Source: Chaetoceros tenuissimus (lineage: Eukaryota > Bacillariophyta > Thalassiosirophyceae > Chaetocerotales > Chaetocerotaceae). Taken from it: 64,000 bases of DNA. Positions 1 to 9,142 of this stretch are shown here, piece by piece. Below the pieces are notes generated by a model. It ran no database searches and had not been told where the DNA came from. It saw only the letters and a list, made by a program, of their open reading frames with translations. A program made the position numbers and the translations under genes. Numbering within the stretch: the first letter of the stretch is position 1; every line of letters starts with the position of its first letter. The stretch covers positions 868,001-932,000 of the forward strand of contig BLLK01000045.1 in NCBI GenBank assembly GCA_021927905.1, in the 5' to 3' direction.

Positions 1-279
1 AAGAAGGGAAAGAGTAAAGGCAAAGATCCATATATGATTAGAAATGTGACTGCTGAGGATAATAATGAATATGTTCCTGTTGCTGCATTTGAAACTAGAG
101 GAATAGAGCCATATGCGTTTCATCCCATGGGAGGAGAATTTATTGTAGAAAGTGAAGCTGGAATGCAGTTTGATGCAGAAGATGTTGATCTCAGCGATGA
201 TTGGGCAGATTACGATACTGAAAATGACATTGCAGTCAGTATCACTGAGTTTCAATCGAAGTTTGATGGGACAAGTTGA
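1..279 (+). CDS. CZIB: CZIB-like (DUF866/UPF0587) protein, C-terminal part
   Basis: The frame is open from base 1, so this is the 3' end of a gene that begins upstream of the window. The visible 92 residues start with a lysine/glycine-rich stretch. They then carry the pattern of the C-terminal half of CXXC motif-containing zinc-binding protein (human C1orf123/CZIB): an E-x-R-G-x-E-P segment, a region on an F-P-G-F-like theme, and a terminal D-W-x-D-Y-D motif followed by V-x-I-x-E. The zinc-binding CXXC pairs of the family would lie upstream and are not seen. CZIB proteins are small, soluble and widely conserved; their role is poorly defined. The assignment rests on remembered similarity to the human C-terminus. 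Confidence 0.7.
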   Translation, partial: KKGKSKGKDPYMIRNVTAEDNNEYVPVAAFETRGIEPYAFHPMGGEFIVESEAGMQFDAEDVDLSDDWADYDTENDIAVSITEFQSKFDGTS

Positions 280-532
280 GATAAACCTAACCAAATGAAA
301 AAAAAACATGTTATTATATAATTTAATAATATTTCATTATAATATATAGGTACCTTACCTTAATTCTCAACAAATTAATTAAGTGGAAGTGCTCACCTTT
401 TCATTATTTTGTGATAACGGTATTTTAACTGTCACGTATCTTCCTTTCTCTTTGAGTTTGGCTTTTGTAGTTCACATGTTCTATGATTCTTTGATAGTTG
501 ATAGTCGTGCTACCCAATCACAACATACAAAT

Positions 533-1531
533 ATGAATAAATCCAACTTCCTGATCAGATTTATTTGCCTCTTTTGGTGGTTTTCGGCTGCCAATGGTTT
601 TTCTTCTCAAAACTCTTCAAAAGCAAGGAATAATGTGAGTGTGACTCAGGTCAATTCATCCGACAAAGAATGTAATCGACGAAGCATCATTAATCAATTA
701 TTTGTGGCGTCATCCGACAAAGAATGTAATCGACGAAGCATTATTAATCAATTATTTGTGGCATCTTCTGTGGCATCAACCCTTCTATCTTCACCTACTC
801 CATCAAATGCAGCTCAGACAGCAGGAGAAGCAGTTCGTCGTGGTGCTGCAAATATTCCAGGGTATGGATCCCCTGATGTGTACTACCCATCTTCATTTCT
901 TGGTAAATGGAAAGCAACTAGAACAATTGCGGCCAGTGATGATCCTATGATTTTAAATATGTTGTTCAAGCAAGGAGGAGAGTTAATTCCGATAAATATT
1001 TCCTACGATGTTAGATTCATCACTGTAGATGGAGACGAAGGACTGGACAAATCAAAAACCATTGACAAAGTGATTGCAGATCGACAGTTCAATGAACTTA
1101 GTTATTATAATGCCTTGAAGGCCAAAATGGAAGAAATGGACTTGCCTTCACCACCATCGATTCAAAACATTTCTTGGTCTCCATTCAATCCAAATGTCTG
1201 TACCAGCACCTACAATGATGGATCAACCAATGAAATCAAGGTGACAAAACGTGCTGCTGAGTTGGATGCAAATGCAGGACTTGTTTCATCTTCAGAGTAT
1301 AGAAGAGTCACGACAACAAAGGGGGCAATGGGAATTCCATCTATTTCGGCATCCAGAGTTTTGACAAAATGGAAAACTGAAGGAAGTGGACCAAGTCAAG
1401 TAGTTGATGCTATTGAAATAGTGTACAGTGACGGGCCGATGGGTGGTGATCCTATGATGATGGGTACATCATCAGCTGCAAAACCACAACTGAGCTCCAA
1501 GTCAAGACTTCGGCTTGAAAGGCCACAGTAG
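533..1531 (+). CDS. Thylakoid-lumen DUF6816-like protein with duplicated transit signal
   Basis: 332 residues from the ATG at 533; an in-frame GTG at 383 is an unlikely start. The N-terminus is an ER signal peptide (hydrophobic to about residue 21) with the cleavage context AANG|F, an ASAFAP-like plastid signal. A second signal follows: twin arginine (NRR), a modest hydrophobic stretch and SNA|A, typical of Tat-type lumenal transit. The mature part contains YYPSSFLGKW and ends in a low-complexity methionine/glycine stretch. The YYPS..LGKW core recalls plant and algal DUF6816 lumen proteins; function is unknown. A 54-bp in-frame tandem duplication at 656-763 doubles the segment with the twin arginine. 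The gene ends 95 bp from the convergent TIM14 gene. Confidence 0.65.
   Translation: MNKSNFLIRFICLFWWFSAANGFSSQNSSKARNNVSVTQVNSSDKECNRRSIINQLFVASSDKECNRRSIINQLFVASSVASTLLSSPTPSNAAQTAGEAVRRGAANIPGYGSPDVYYPSSFLGKWKATRTIAASDDPMILNMLFKQGGELIPINISYDVRFITVDGDEGLDKSKTIDKVIADRQFNELSYYNALKAKMEEMDLPSPPSIQNISWSPFNPNVCTSTYNDGSTNEIKVTKRAAELDANAGLVSSSEYRRVTTTKGAMGIPSISASRVLTKWKTEGSGPSQVVDAIEIVYSDGPMGGDPMMMGTSSAAKPQLSSKSRLRLERPQ
656..763 (+). repeat. 54-bp tandem duplication in a coding region
   Basis: Two head-to-tail copies of 54 bp lie at 656-709 and 710-763 and differ at only two positions. The unit encodes 18 residues beginning SSDKECNRRS and keeps the frame, so the protein has two NRR motifs ahead of the lumenal cleavage site. 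Confidence 0.95.
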
Positions 1532-1626
1532 ATGAGTGCAAGAGTGGTGAAAACCACCATCTAGCTAGCATATGTTAATATCTCTACTTGATTTTATCTA
1601 TCGTCAATGTTGAGAGTAGTATTTAC

Positions 1627-2343
1627 TTATTTAGCTTTACCTTTTAATAACAACTCTTTTGCTTCGTTCACTTTTCCACTTAGATATTTACTTCCGCCAC
1701 GGTCAGGATGGTTCAAAATTAACAGCTTACGATGAGCCTCCTTGATTCGTTTTTCAGTGGATGATGCTCGAACTCCTAGAATAAGCGCTGCTTCTCTCTT
1801 GGTCATTTTCTCTTCAAATCCACCTTCATAGTAATTAGTTCCTACATCAAAGAAACTACTGAAAATATTCTCTCTTTTTCCCTTTGTCTCTTTTTTCTTA
1901 GTCTCAGTCTGTTCAGAGGAAGCTTGATCTTGAGTTTCTTCTTTCTTCTCTGGCTCTTCCGGTTGACTTGCCTTCCATTCTTTAAATGCTGTCACTGTCA
2001 ATTGTCCTGCTTTCGCAGTAAGTGCCACTGCTCCCAATCCAAGTGCAAGTGTAGGCATTCCACGTTCAGTTTTGGTGGTGAGTGTATATTGTCTCGATTG
2101 TGAGAGTTGGTGTCTGTTATTACTTGATTCTTCTTCTCGTTTAGTGAACGGAGTAACTACATCAATACTTGATGAAAATGCCGATTGGGAGAAATTACGT
2201 TGTTGATTTGATCTATATTGGTTGTGATTAGAGTGCTCATTTGAGATGAATGTATCAGCTGTGGCAAGTGGACATTTCGTCGCTCGTCGAATCGCAGATG
2301 CTTTGATAATTCGAGATGGTACAATCGCTGCCGACTTCAACAT
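1627..2343 (-). CDS. TIM14: TIM14/PAM18 J-protein, mitochondrial import motor
   Basis: 238 residues, single exon. TIM14 (PAM18, human DNAJC19) is the J-domain subunit of the presequence translocase motor; it stimulates mitochondrial Hsp70 at the inner membrane. The C-terminal 75 residues match the family closely: [20 protein letters not shown], then the J-domain with [10 protein letters not shown], including the invariant HPD. A hydrophobic alanine/leucine stretch near residues 98-112 is the likely membrane anchor, and the arginine-rich N-terminus (residues 1-50) looks like a mitochondrial presequence. The linker between them is long, lysine/glutamate-rich and polar, longer than in yeast or human. 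It is divergent from the WW-galactosyltransferase gene across a 422-bp promoter. Confidence 0.9.
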   Translation of the reverse strand: MLKSAAIVPSRIIKASAIRRATKCPLATADTFISNEHSNHNQYRSNQQRNFSQSAFSSSIDVVTPFTKREEESSNNRHQLSQSRQYTLTTKTERGMPTLALGLGAVALTAKAGQLTVTAFKEWKASQPEEPEKKEETQDQASSEQTETKKKETKGKRENIFSSFFDVGTNYYEGGFEEKMTKREAALILGVRASSTEKRIKEAHRKLLILNHPDRGGSKYLSGKVNEAKELLLKGKAK

Positions 2344-2765
2344 TTTCTTGGTATCAATTATCTAAGGGTATGTGACCTTGGTTTCTCTATTTTCAGATCA
2401 AGTAAATAGAACTAATATGAATATTTTGTTGATAAGTAGGGTAGGCGGTAGGTCAATTTTAAATTGTTGTTTCTCAGTTTTCTGTGGACTTCGGAAGAAG
2501 AAGAAGCAAAATGCTTTTGGTGGCTAGTATGAAAGGGGGTAGACATAACATAATGGGGGTTAATCTATATCCTTTATTCAAATTGTGAAAAAGATATCGG
2601 AGATCATGTACGTACGTAGTTGGATGGTTGGAACAAGGAACAAGTTGGAAATCGCGCTGAGAGATGTGATAGTTTCAGTTTTTCAACTTACCTTCGATCG
2701 GACGGAGTCTCATTACACTGTTCACACAAATCCAAACCATCAAGTCTCCCTGATAAAGTACAAAT
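2344..2765. promoter_or_regulatory. Divergent promoter region, TIM14 / WW-GT7
   Basis: This 422-bp stretch separates the start codons of two divergent genes. It must hold both promoters. Short open frames in it lack protein character. I see no strong TATA box or repeated motif. Confidence 0.45.
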
Positions 2766-3956
2766 ATGAGTGGCAAACGGAAAGTAGAGGACTCAGACCC
2801 TCCACTGCCCCCTGGGTGGACGAAAGGATTCAGTAGATCGCAACAAAAAACGTATTACTGTCACCCTGCATCAAAACACACTCAATGGCACTTTCCCACA
2901 GCATCTGAAGCTCAAGACCCGCGTATGGCAAAGAAGAGGCTTGAGCAGAATAATAAAATTGCTACAAACACCAAGGTACATGAGGAGGCACCAGCATTAG
3001 GAGATATTTTAGGATCGGGCAAGATTCAAATCCAAGCTAAGCAAAATGCACCAAAGAGACAGCGAACAAATACTGACCCTTCTAGAAAGATTGACTCGGA
3101 TGCAACTTGTGTCGCAATCATTGTGCCATATAGAGACATACATCCTACACAAAATAGAGCTAGACATTTGCAGCAATTCATTCCGTACATGCACAAGTTT
3201 TTACAGAAACAATTGGACAAGGGAGCTTTGCTCGACTATCATATCTACATAGTCGAGCAGTCCAATGATAATCGCAAATTTAATCGTGGAAAGCTATTGA
3301 ATATTGGATTTGATATTGCTAGAAAGAATAAATGTCGACCTAGTATCCAAGGAAAGGCGCAGGCAAAGCATGATGTATTTATTTTTCATGATGTAGATTT
3401 GTTACCTGGAGATAATCTCGGCACCTCTTACACGCAACTTCCAACTGTCCCGATTCATATTGCTAGAGTTTGGGATAGATATTCCAACAACCCGAAATAT
3501 TTTGGAGGGATTGTTTCATTTAGCGAAGTGGATATGAAAAGAATCAATGGCTACCCTAATACCTTCTGGGGTTGGGGAGGTGAAGATGACGAGATGCAAA
3601 AGCGTTGTGAGAAATTAGGAATCCGTTGGACATCTCCAAGGCAAGGTGGAACAATCACTGATTTGGAAGATATGAACTTGCAAGAGAAGCTCTCATTTTT
3701 GAAACAAAACAAAAATTGGAAATGTATGGTAAAATGGGAAGCTCTTGAAGAACATGACAAGACTTGGAGATCCAATGGTCTTGCTGATTTAAGCTATAAG
3801 GTTGAAAAACTTGTAAATTATGATGAAAATGGTAACGAAATTGGGATGAATCCAAAAGAAAAGAGGAGGGCTACCAAGATTACAGTTGATGTCAAGCTAA
3901 ATGGAGATCACTGGAGCAATGAAAGGGCTGGTATGGATTACGTTTGGAAAGGATAG
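2766..3956 (+). CDS. WW domain fused to a GT7 beta-1,4-galactosyltransferase-like domain
   Basis: 396 residues, no intron. Residues about 13-45 form a WW domain: PLPPGW, a central aromatic pair (TYY), and the second tryptophan followed by a phenylalanine-proline (WHFP). After a lysine-rich linker, residues about 118-330 match glycosyltransferase family 7 (beta-1,4-galactosyltransferase, including xylosylprotein type). Seen are the VPYRD start, N-R-x-K-x-L-N-I-G-F, the metal-binding D-x-D in FHDVDLLP, and the acceptor-loop motif WGWGGEDDEM. GT7 enzymes are normally Golgi type II membrane proteins, but no signal anchor is visible: the N-terminus is charged (MSGKRKVED). The protein may be cytosolic, or an upstream exon may be missing. 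Donor and acceptor sugars cannot be told from the sequence. Confidence 0.85.
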   Translation: MSGKRKVEDSDPPLPPGWTKGFSRSQQKTYYCHPASKHTQWHFPTASEAQDPRMAKKRLEQNNKIATNTKVHEEAPALGDILGSGKIQIQAKQNAPKRQRTNTDPSRKIDSDATCVAIIVPYRDIHPTQNRARHLQQFIPYMHKFLQKQLDKGALLDYHIYIVEQSNDNRKFNRGKLLNIGFDIARKNKCRPSIQGKAQAKHDVFIFHDVDLLPGDNLGTSYTQLPTVPIHIARVWDRYSNNPKYFGGIVSFSEVDMKRINGYPNTFWGWGGEDDEMQKRCEKLGIRWTSPRQGGTITDLEDMNLQEKLSFLKQNKNWKCMVKWEALEEHDKTWRSNGLADLSYKVEKLVNYDENGNEIGMNPKEKRRATKITVDVKLNGDHWSNERAGMDYVWKG

Positions 3957-4566
3957 AAATTATGATAAAAAATATATTTATTAAATCATAAATTATCAAA
4001 CATATGAAGCGTATATACTCCTCATAGCAATTCTCCAAAGATCTGTTGAAGAAAGAAATGCAAGGATAAAAATGTCGGAATGTGAGTATGAACAAATTTT
4101 AGTTTTTACCCAACACTTCTTCATTCTAATTTTCAGCATGCAGCATGAAGAATAATCCATTTCGCATTCCTTCTATGCGGACGAGTCAATCTTTCTCTTC
4201 TAATGACACACTTTTGCATCTTCTTTTCTCTCTTGCTATTATCAAAATTCATTGATGATCCAGTTTAAATGTTTAAATTAATGGATTTTAGTTTTTTCGC
4301 GCGAACCCAATTCTACAAGACTGGACTTTAGACTTGAGTTTGTGCTTTTTGGCAGCACCCTGAACCCCTCGACAATACCTGACTGGACACATACAATATA
4401 CATATGCATGATTCAAAAAGTGCAGCAACAAGTAAAAGCAACATTGTTATACCTTGAAGTGTAAAGTGATCAATTGGTCAAATCCTCCTCATTGAGAAGT
4501 GAAAATTATAGCCTCAACGATACTTTGCTCAGCTGCCCGTCGTGAGATATAATAATTTCACACAAA
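3957..4566. promoter_or_regulatory. Intergenic region between GT7 and rhomboid-like genes
   Basis: 610 bp containing the GT7 3' end and the promoter of the following plus-strand gene. It is AT-rich with one short CG-rich patch near 4298-4305. I find no gene, RNA or repeat in it. Confidence 0.4.
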
Positions 4567-7332
4567 ATGGAGCAACAAGTATCGACTCCAGATGAATTCC
4601 CTGTCCAATCTTTGAATAGTGAATCCCAACAGATGCCTACGTATGATAAGAATGAAATGGATTCAAACAATAATAATAGAGAAAAAGCAGATACGAAAGA
4701 AGTTCCTATGAGTACAGAGTCTATTCAACTGCTAAGTCAACCTAGAAATGATGATGGTAACATAATCTCACAGACAGAAAAGAATGACGAGGAGGAAAGG
4801 AAACAGGAAGACCAAGTATTGTCACCATCTGAAGGCGAAAAGGAAGACAATGATTTAAACCTGAAATTCCATGTCAATATTGAAAACGATTCAGATGGAA
4901 GTGTAGATGAAGATGATCAGAATACCATGAGTGAAGATGAGATGAGTAATAGCCCACAAGATGCAATAGAAGCACATGAAAATAATGAAAAGCTCTCTAT
5001 TGTTGTAGATGATGAAGACGAAGATAGCACTCCATTGACAAATAGAAAAGAATTGAAACCTTCTCCAATGCCGCCATGGGAGTCGCCCGAGCCAGTGTTT
5101 CATCCGTCGTCTCCAATCCAACTAAATGATACCAGTCTCACCCATGAAAATCTCCATTTACTTGAGCATAATGTCAGTTTAGCACTTACAGAACATGATG
5201 AGAATAATGCACATAGAATACTTGACCCAGATTCCTCCTATGTATCATTTCCAACTTCCTCGAATTCTAGGGCAAACTCAGTAGCATCGTCATCGCTATA
5301 TTCAGCGTCAGCTTCAACTACTGTTGCGAACAATACTACAAGTGGAATTACAACCACACGCAGAAGAAGGCCTAGACCTTGGGACAATTATAATGCCAAG
5401 GAAGAAGCTGTACAACCAAGTGTTGAAACTACACCACTCTTGGAGCAACAAAACGCCGATAGCTATGGGCGGTCTATACATTCAGTGAAAACAGCAAAAA
5501 GAGGAAATGTACATCCCCATAATATTCGTAACCATCTGGCTTCAAACAATGATGATGACATGGATCATAATATTCATGACGAAGAGTCTTCGCCAACGTT
5601 ACAATGGAGAAAAGGTATATTTACAGATCATTACGGTTCCATCTCAAATAACAATGACCATCATACGCCTTACTTTGGAGGAAAATATGCTAAGTCGAAA
5701 TCTTTCTCTCGAGATGACGACGCTCCATCTTCACCGTTTATATCAACAGTAACGTTTTTGACTGTGGGACAATTTGCATTGATGGCATTATATAGTATCT
5801 TTCTTCATTATCAATCACACAGACTTAATCACCAGCCACCATATGCCTTTTGGTTCAGCAAAGCTGGGAGAATATACAATTCTGGGATTGGACCAAATGT
5901 TCCAACACTTATTTTGTTTGGTGTATTCCATCCAATTTTAACTTTGGGTCTTGATTCTTCTTATTGGGGAGAAAGTGACAATGAATATGGGCAGCAAGAT
6001 TATAATCACGGTGAATGGGAACTTTGGAGATTGTTAACTGGATTATTCTGTTGTACAAGTCTGCTTGAGTTTATACCTCATATTTTCTGGCTTACAATTC
6101 TAGGGGGGTTTGAAGAAGATCGTAATCAAAGGCGACGTGATCGTAATGGATCAGGCAGTATCAAAGGAAGTATAGAGATTGGAATCATATTTTTCTTGAG
6201 TGGTGTCATGGGAGCACTCGCTCACATAATCAGCGCAACATCAAAGGGCAATGACCAGTTTGTATTTGTAACTGGACTAAATGGTGCTGGTATTGTTGGT
6301 TGTATGGCTGCGATATTGTGTAGAGATTGGAATACGGCAGCTATCATCAAGGGACTCAAGAGTAATGATGGTGCCCAAACTCATTTTCAAAAGTCTGTTT
6401 ACCCAAAAGCATGTATACTTCTTGAATTGCTGTTTGGTTTTTTCTTGCCATATACGAGTCTCGTTGGGCTGATTTATGGAGGTATCATGGGATTCTGTTG
6501 TGGGATGTTCTTTCTCTCTCATGATGATTACGAATATTACAATGATTATGACTCTTACTCTGGAACTTCATCGTCAATGGCATCAGAAGTTGAGGATATG
6601 TTTCATGTAAATACTCCACCAAGATTTCCATACGAAGACTCGCCACCACCACCACCAAGCTCGTCTTCAAAGGGCCTTGATACACCAGTTATGAGGAGGT
6701 CCATACTCACAAGCCCAGATGACGATGATGAGTACGAAGTTGTCCATTGTTTAAATGAATCGGGTAGTAAGGGGTTAAAGCAAAGGAACGTAAAGTCTGC
6801 ACACAAGGAAAACCATCACGATAGAGACATGAATATGTACGACTCAAAAAAAACAATGCGTCAAACTACATCTTACATTTGTTCGCAAGCCAGATTGCGT
6901 TTCATCGGGATGACCGTTGGATTCCTAATGGTTCTGCTTTCTGTTTTATACATTGGATTTGGTGCATCAATACCAAATTATCAGTTGCTTTCAGATAGTT
7001 TTTATGGATGTAAAACTATGTACGGGATTTATGAATACACTAATGATGCAAGTGAAGGTGATGATGGAATAAATAAGCAATCTCAACAAAACAAAGATGT
7101 TCAAAATGGGTACTCACCAACCGAAGGTGATAATATATGTGCTGAAATTTGCATTCCAATTGGAATATATGAAAAAGTCATCAGTAAGAAAAGTGATGAA
7201 ACATCAGCTTTATCCTCTGGTAATTGTAGAAGGAAAGGATTCCAGTGCCAATACGACAGTTCTCAGTTCGATGCTGGTTTTATTGAAATTGAACAAGACT
7301 TGTTCTCGAAAAGAGGTTGTGCTAGCGAATGA
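4567..7332 (+). CDS. Rhomboid-like membrane protein, probably inactive
   Basis: 921 residues, single exon. The first 385 residues are acidic, serine- and asparagine-rich and probably disordered. About seven hydrophobic segments follow from residue 389. The segment ELWRLLTGLFCCTSLLEFIPH...GGFEED corresponds to the rhomboid WR motif and loop-1/TM2 region. The segment VTGLNGAGIVG (residues about 568-578) aligns with the rhomboid GxSG helix, with asparagine 572 in place of the catalytic serine. The later helix ending GLIYGGIMGF lacks the catalytic histidine. The combination of a long acidic N-terminus, seven helices and lost catalytic residues resembles iRhoms, which handle client membrane proteins in the ER; that parallel is inference. 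Residues 675-760 between helices six and seven are a proline-rich acidic loop. It converges on the desaturase gene with 38 bp between stops. Confidence 0.65.
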   Translation: MEQQVSTPDEFPVQSLNSESQQMPTYDKNEMDSNNNNREKADTKEVPMSTESIQLLSQPRNDDGNIISQTEKNDEEERKQEDQVLSPSEGEKEDNDLNLKFHVNIENDSDGSVDEDDQNTMSEDEMSNSPQDAIEAHENNEKLSIVVDDEDEDSTPLTNRKELKPSPMPPWESPEPVFHPSSPIQLNDTSLTHENLHLLEHNVSLALTEHDENNAHRILDPDSSYVSFPTSSNSRANSVASSSLYSASASTTVANNTTSGITTTRRRRPRPWDNYNAKEEAVQPSVETTPLLEQQNADSYGRSIHSVKTAKRGNVHPHNIRNHLASNNDDDMDHNIHDEESSPTLQWRKGIFTDHYGSISNNNDHHTPYFGGKYAKSKSFSRDDDAPSSPFISTVTFLTVGQFALMALYSIFLHYQSHRLNHQPPYAFWFSKAGRIYNSGIGPNVPTLILFGVFHPILTLGLDSSYWGESDNEYGQQDYNHGEWELWRLLTGLFCCTSLLEFIPHIFWLTILGGFEEDRNQRRRDRNGSGSIKGSIEIGIIFFLSGVMGALAHIISATSKGNDQFVFVTGLNGAGIVGCMAAILCRDWNTAAIIKGLKSNDGAQTHFQKSVYPKACILLELLFGFFLPYTSLVGLIYGGIMGFCCGMFFLSHDDYEYYNDYDSYSGTSSSMASEVEDMFHVNTPPRFPYEDSPPPPPSSSSKGLDTPVMRRSILTSPDDDDEYEVVHCLNESGSKGLKQRNVKSAHKENHHDRDMNMYDSKKTMRQTTSYICSQARLRFIGMTVGFLMVLLSVLYIGFGASIPNYQLLSDSFYGCKTMYGIYEYTNDASEGDDGINKQSQQNKDVQNGYSPTEGDNICAEICIPIGIYEKVISKKSDETSALSSGNCRRKGFQCQYDSSQFDAGFIEIEQDLFSKRGCASE

Positions 7333-7370
7333 TTTTTGACAGGGATGTATAGTTAAATATGTTTAAGATT

Positions 7371-8627
7371 CTATTTTCTCACGACTTGATTCTCATTAAT
7401 AAAGAACCAGTTCTCATCAAATTGCTTCACAATTTCTTGAGTGAAATTAGGAGTATCGATTTGTTTGTACAAATGGCCTTGACCTCTTTCCTCTAGAGCC
7501 GCCACTAAAGCTTTGGTCGCCTTTTCCAATCTATAGTGAGGAACTCTTTCAAAGAAAAGATGATGTACAACATGTCCATCCATCATGTGATGAGACATAC
7601 GGTTAACCCATTTACCGTAATTTCTATCAACAGTCTCAAAAGCCCCTCTCTCAAATGTGAAAGTATCATCAGTGTACAACTTTCCATCTTCACTATGATG
7701 TTGGAGGTATGTTACCATGAACAACCAAAATGACATCACACACCATGGTACCATACATACAACAGTAAAGTCAGCAAACCCCATGTTGAGCCACAGTGCA
7801 GCTGCTGTTGCTACGGATACAGCTACAGAGATTGCACCATCTATTTTTTCTTTCAAAGGTTCATTTTCCCACATTCTCCCATAGAAAAGAACGTGTCCGC
7901 CATCTGGAACACCAAGAAAAAGGTAAACAAAGTAAAGGATTGGTAGTTGCAAGTTGCGAGTAAAGTGACTTGCTTTGATAAGTGGGTGTAGACTATCTCT
8001 CTCTTCGCGAATAAACCATTGATGAGAGTAGTCTCTTTCCAAGTGATTGTGACCAAGGTGGTGTTTTTTATGACTCTTTGCCCAAGGAACAAATGGAGTT
8101 AAGCAAATCATTGAATGAGCAATCTCCCCTACAATTCTATTGACTTTCTTTGATTTGGATACTGTAGAATGGCCAGCGTCGTGACCAATACACCACATGC
8201 ACCACATGGCAAAACCAGTTAGAACTTGTAGTGGAAGCACCATCGAGGCTTGCAACCAAAATGGCGCTGCATTGTACATTTCAGAGTGTACTACAGTATT
8301 GAGGAAAGTCATAGTGGCAGCTACTGCAGCAAAATCAACTCCAAAGTAAAACAAAGATGTCTTTGTGTCGATATCCCATGTTTCTGTAGGAAGCATCTTC
8401 ATTATTGTTCCAAGCTTTGGTGGTTCATCAAGAGGATCTGGGAGATATAAGTCATTTTCGTCAAGTTCTGGTTGAACATTTCTACCGTTTTGCTGATTTG
8501 TGATGGGCAGAACAGAGCTCTGAATGGTAGTATCAAGACGCATTGGTCTTGTGTGAACAAACGCATTGCATTGCTGAATAGTCCCAGCAGTCAACACAAA
8601 GAAGGAGATCCCTGAGTTAAGTTTCAT
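7371..8627 (-). CDS. Plastid omega-type fatty acid desaturase
   Basis: 418 residues. Membrane fatty acid desaturase with all three di-iron histidine boxes: HDAGH (149-153), HKKHH (186-190) and HVVHH (352-356). The last, with HHLF..VPHY, is typical of delta-12/omega-3 acyl-lipid desaturases. Such enzymes insert a double bond near the methyl end of a lipid-bound acyl chain. Membrane helices flank the boxes (about 95-145 and 225-305). The N-terminus is a signal peptide with site QQCNA|F, an ASAFAP-type plastid signal, so plastid targeting is likely. The first box is HDAGH, not the usual HECGH/HDCGH, so substrate and regiospecificity remain open. Divergent from the Rsa3-like gene across a region with a perfect CRE palindrome. 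Confidence 0.85.
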   Translation of the reverse strand: MKLNSGISFFVLTAGTIQQCNAFVHTRPMRLDTTIQSSVLPITNQQNGRNVQPELDENDLYLPDPLDEPPKLGTIMKMLPTETWDIDTKTSLFYFGVDFAAVAATMTFLNTVVHSEMYNAAPFWLQASMVLPLQVLTGFAMWCMWCIGHDAGHSTVSKSKKVNRIVGEIAHSMICLTPFVPWAKSHKKHHLGHNHLERDYSHQWFIREERDSLHPLIKASHFTRNLQLPILYFVYLFLGVPDGGHVLFYGRMWENEPLKEKIDGAISVAVSVATAAALWLNMGFADFTVVCMVPWCVMSFWLFMVTYLQHHSEDGKLYTDDTFTFERGAFETVDRNYGKWVNRMSHHMMDGHVVHHLFFERVPHYRLEKATKALVAALEERGQGHLYKQIDTPNFTQEIVKQFDENWFFINENQVVRK

Positions 8628-9142
8628 GTTTTCTTCAAGCTATAATTATGTACAGTCTGAAAATCAATGACGAGAAAGCAAGCTTGCAAGCGTGCGTAGA
8701 ACCAATGCAATGATACGTACTTGCATAGAATTTGAGTGAACATAAAATTGTTCTGTGACGTGTTTTAGAAAAGTGAAAGATAGTTTTTCCAAATTGAATG
8801 TGTTGGCTAGGAGAGAACCGTTTAGACTGTCTATACGTCGTCCGACGTGACGTCACATCAATTTGACAAAGGAAGGCCATTTTCGACGTCTTAAATTTTA
8901 GTATTTTATTTCAGTATTTTAAGTACATACGTAGCCTTTTGCTCAACACACCATTCTGACCATTCAATTTCTCGCATATCACAATCTGAAATCGAAATGA
9001 ATACATCAAAACCTTTTGCTTGTCATTAGGCTGAGCGAGAAGAAATCATTTTGCTTCATTACTTTTCACCCTAATTTAAAAACGTTGTGAAGAGAATACT
9101 GTTTACTTGCTTGACACTTCTACAATCCTAATAGACCCAACT
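8628..9142. promoter_or_regulatory. Divergent promoter region with CRE-type palindrome
   Basis: 515 bp between the divergent desaturase and Rsa3-like start codons. It contains the palindrome TGACGTCA at 8848-8855 and further CGACGT-like words nearby. An 81-codon open frame on the minus strand (8635-8880) has no protein character and is not called. Confidence 0.5.
8848..8855. promoter_or_regulatory. CRE/bZIP palindrome TGACGTCA
   Basis: A perfect 8-bp palindrome, 221 bp upstream of the desaturase start and 288 bp upstream of the Rsa3-like start. The same core words (TGACGT, ACGTCA) are the CO2/cAMP-responsive elements described in Phaeodactylum tricornutum carbonic anhydrase promoters. Function here is inferred only. 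Confidence 0.45.

Noticed and set aside
383-532. Upstream extension of the DUF6816-like ORF from a GTG
   Set aside because: Non-ATG start; the ATG at 533 gives a proper signal peptide directly.
2585-2836. 83-codon plus-strand ORF before the WW-GT7 gene
   Set aside because: Overlaps the real start in another frame and has no protein character.
8635-8880. 81-codon minus-strand ORF in the desaturase promoter
   Set aside because: No recognisable motif and composition like translated noncoding DNA; probably 5' UTR.
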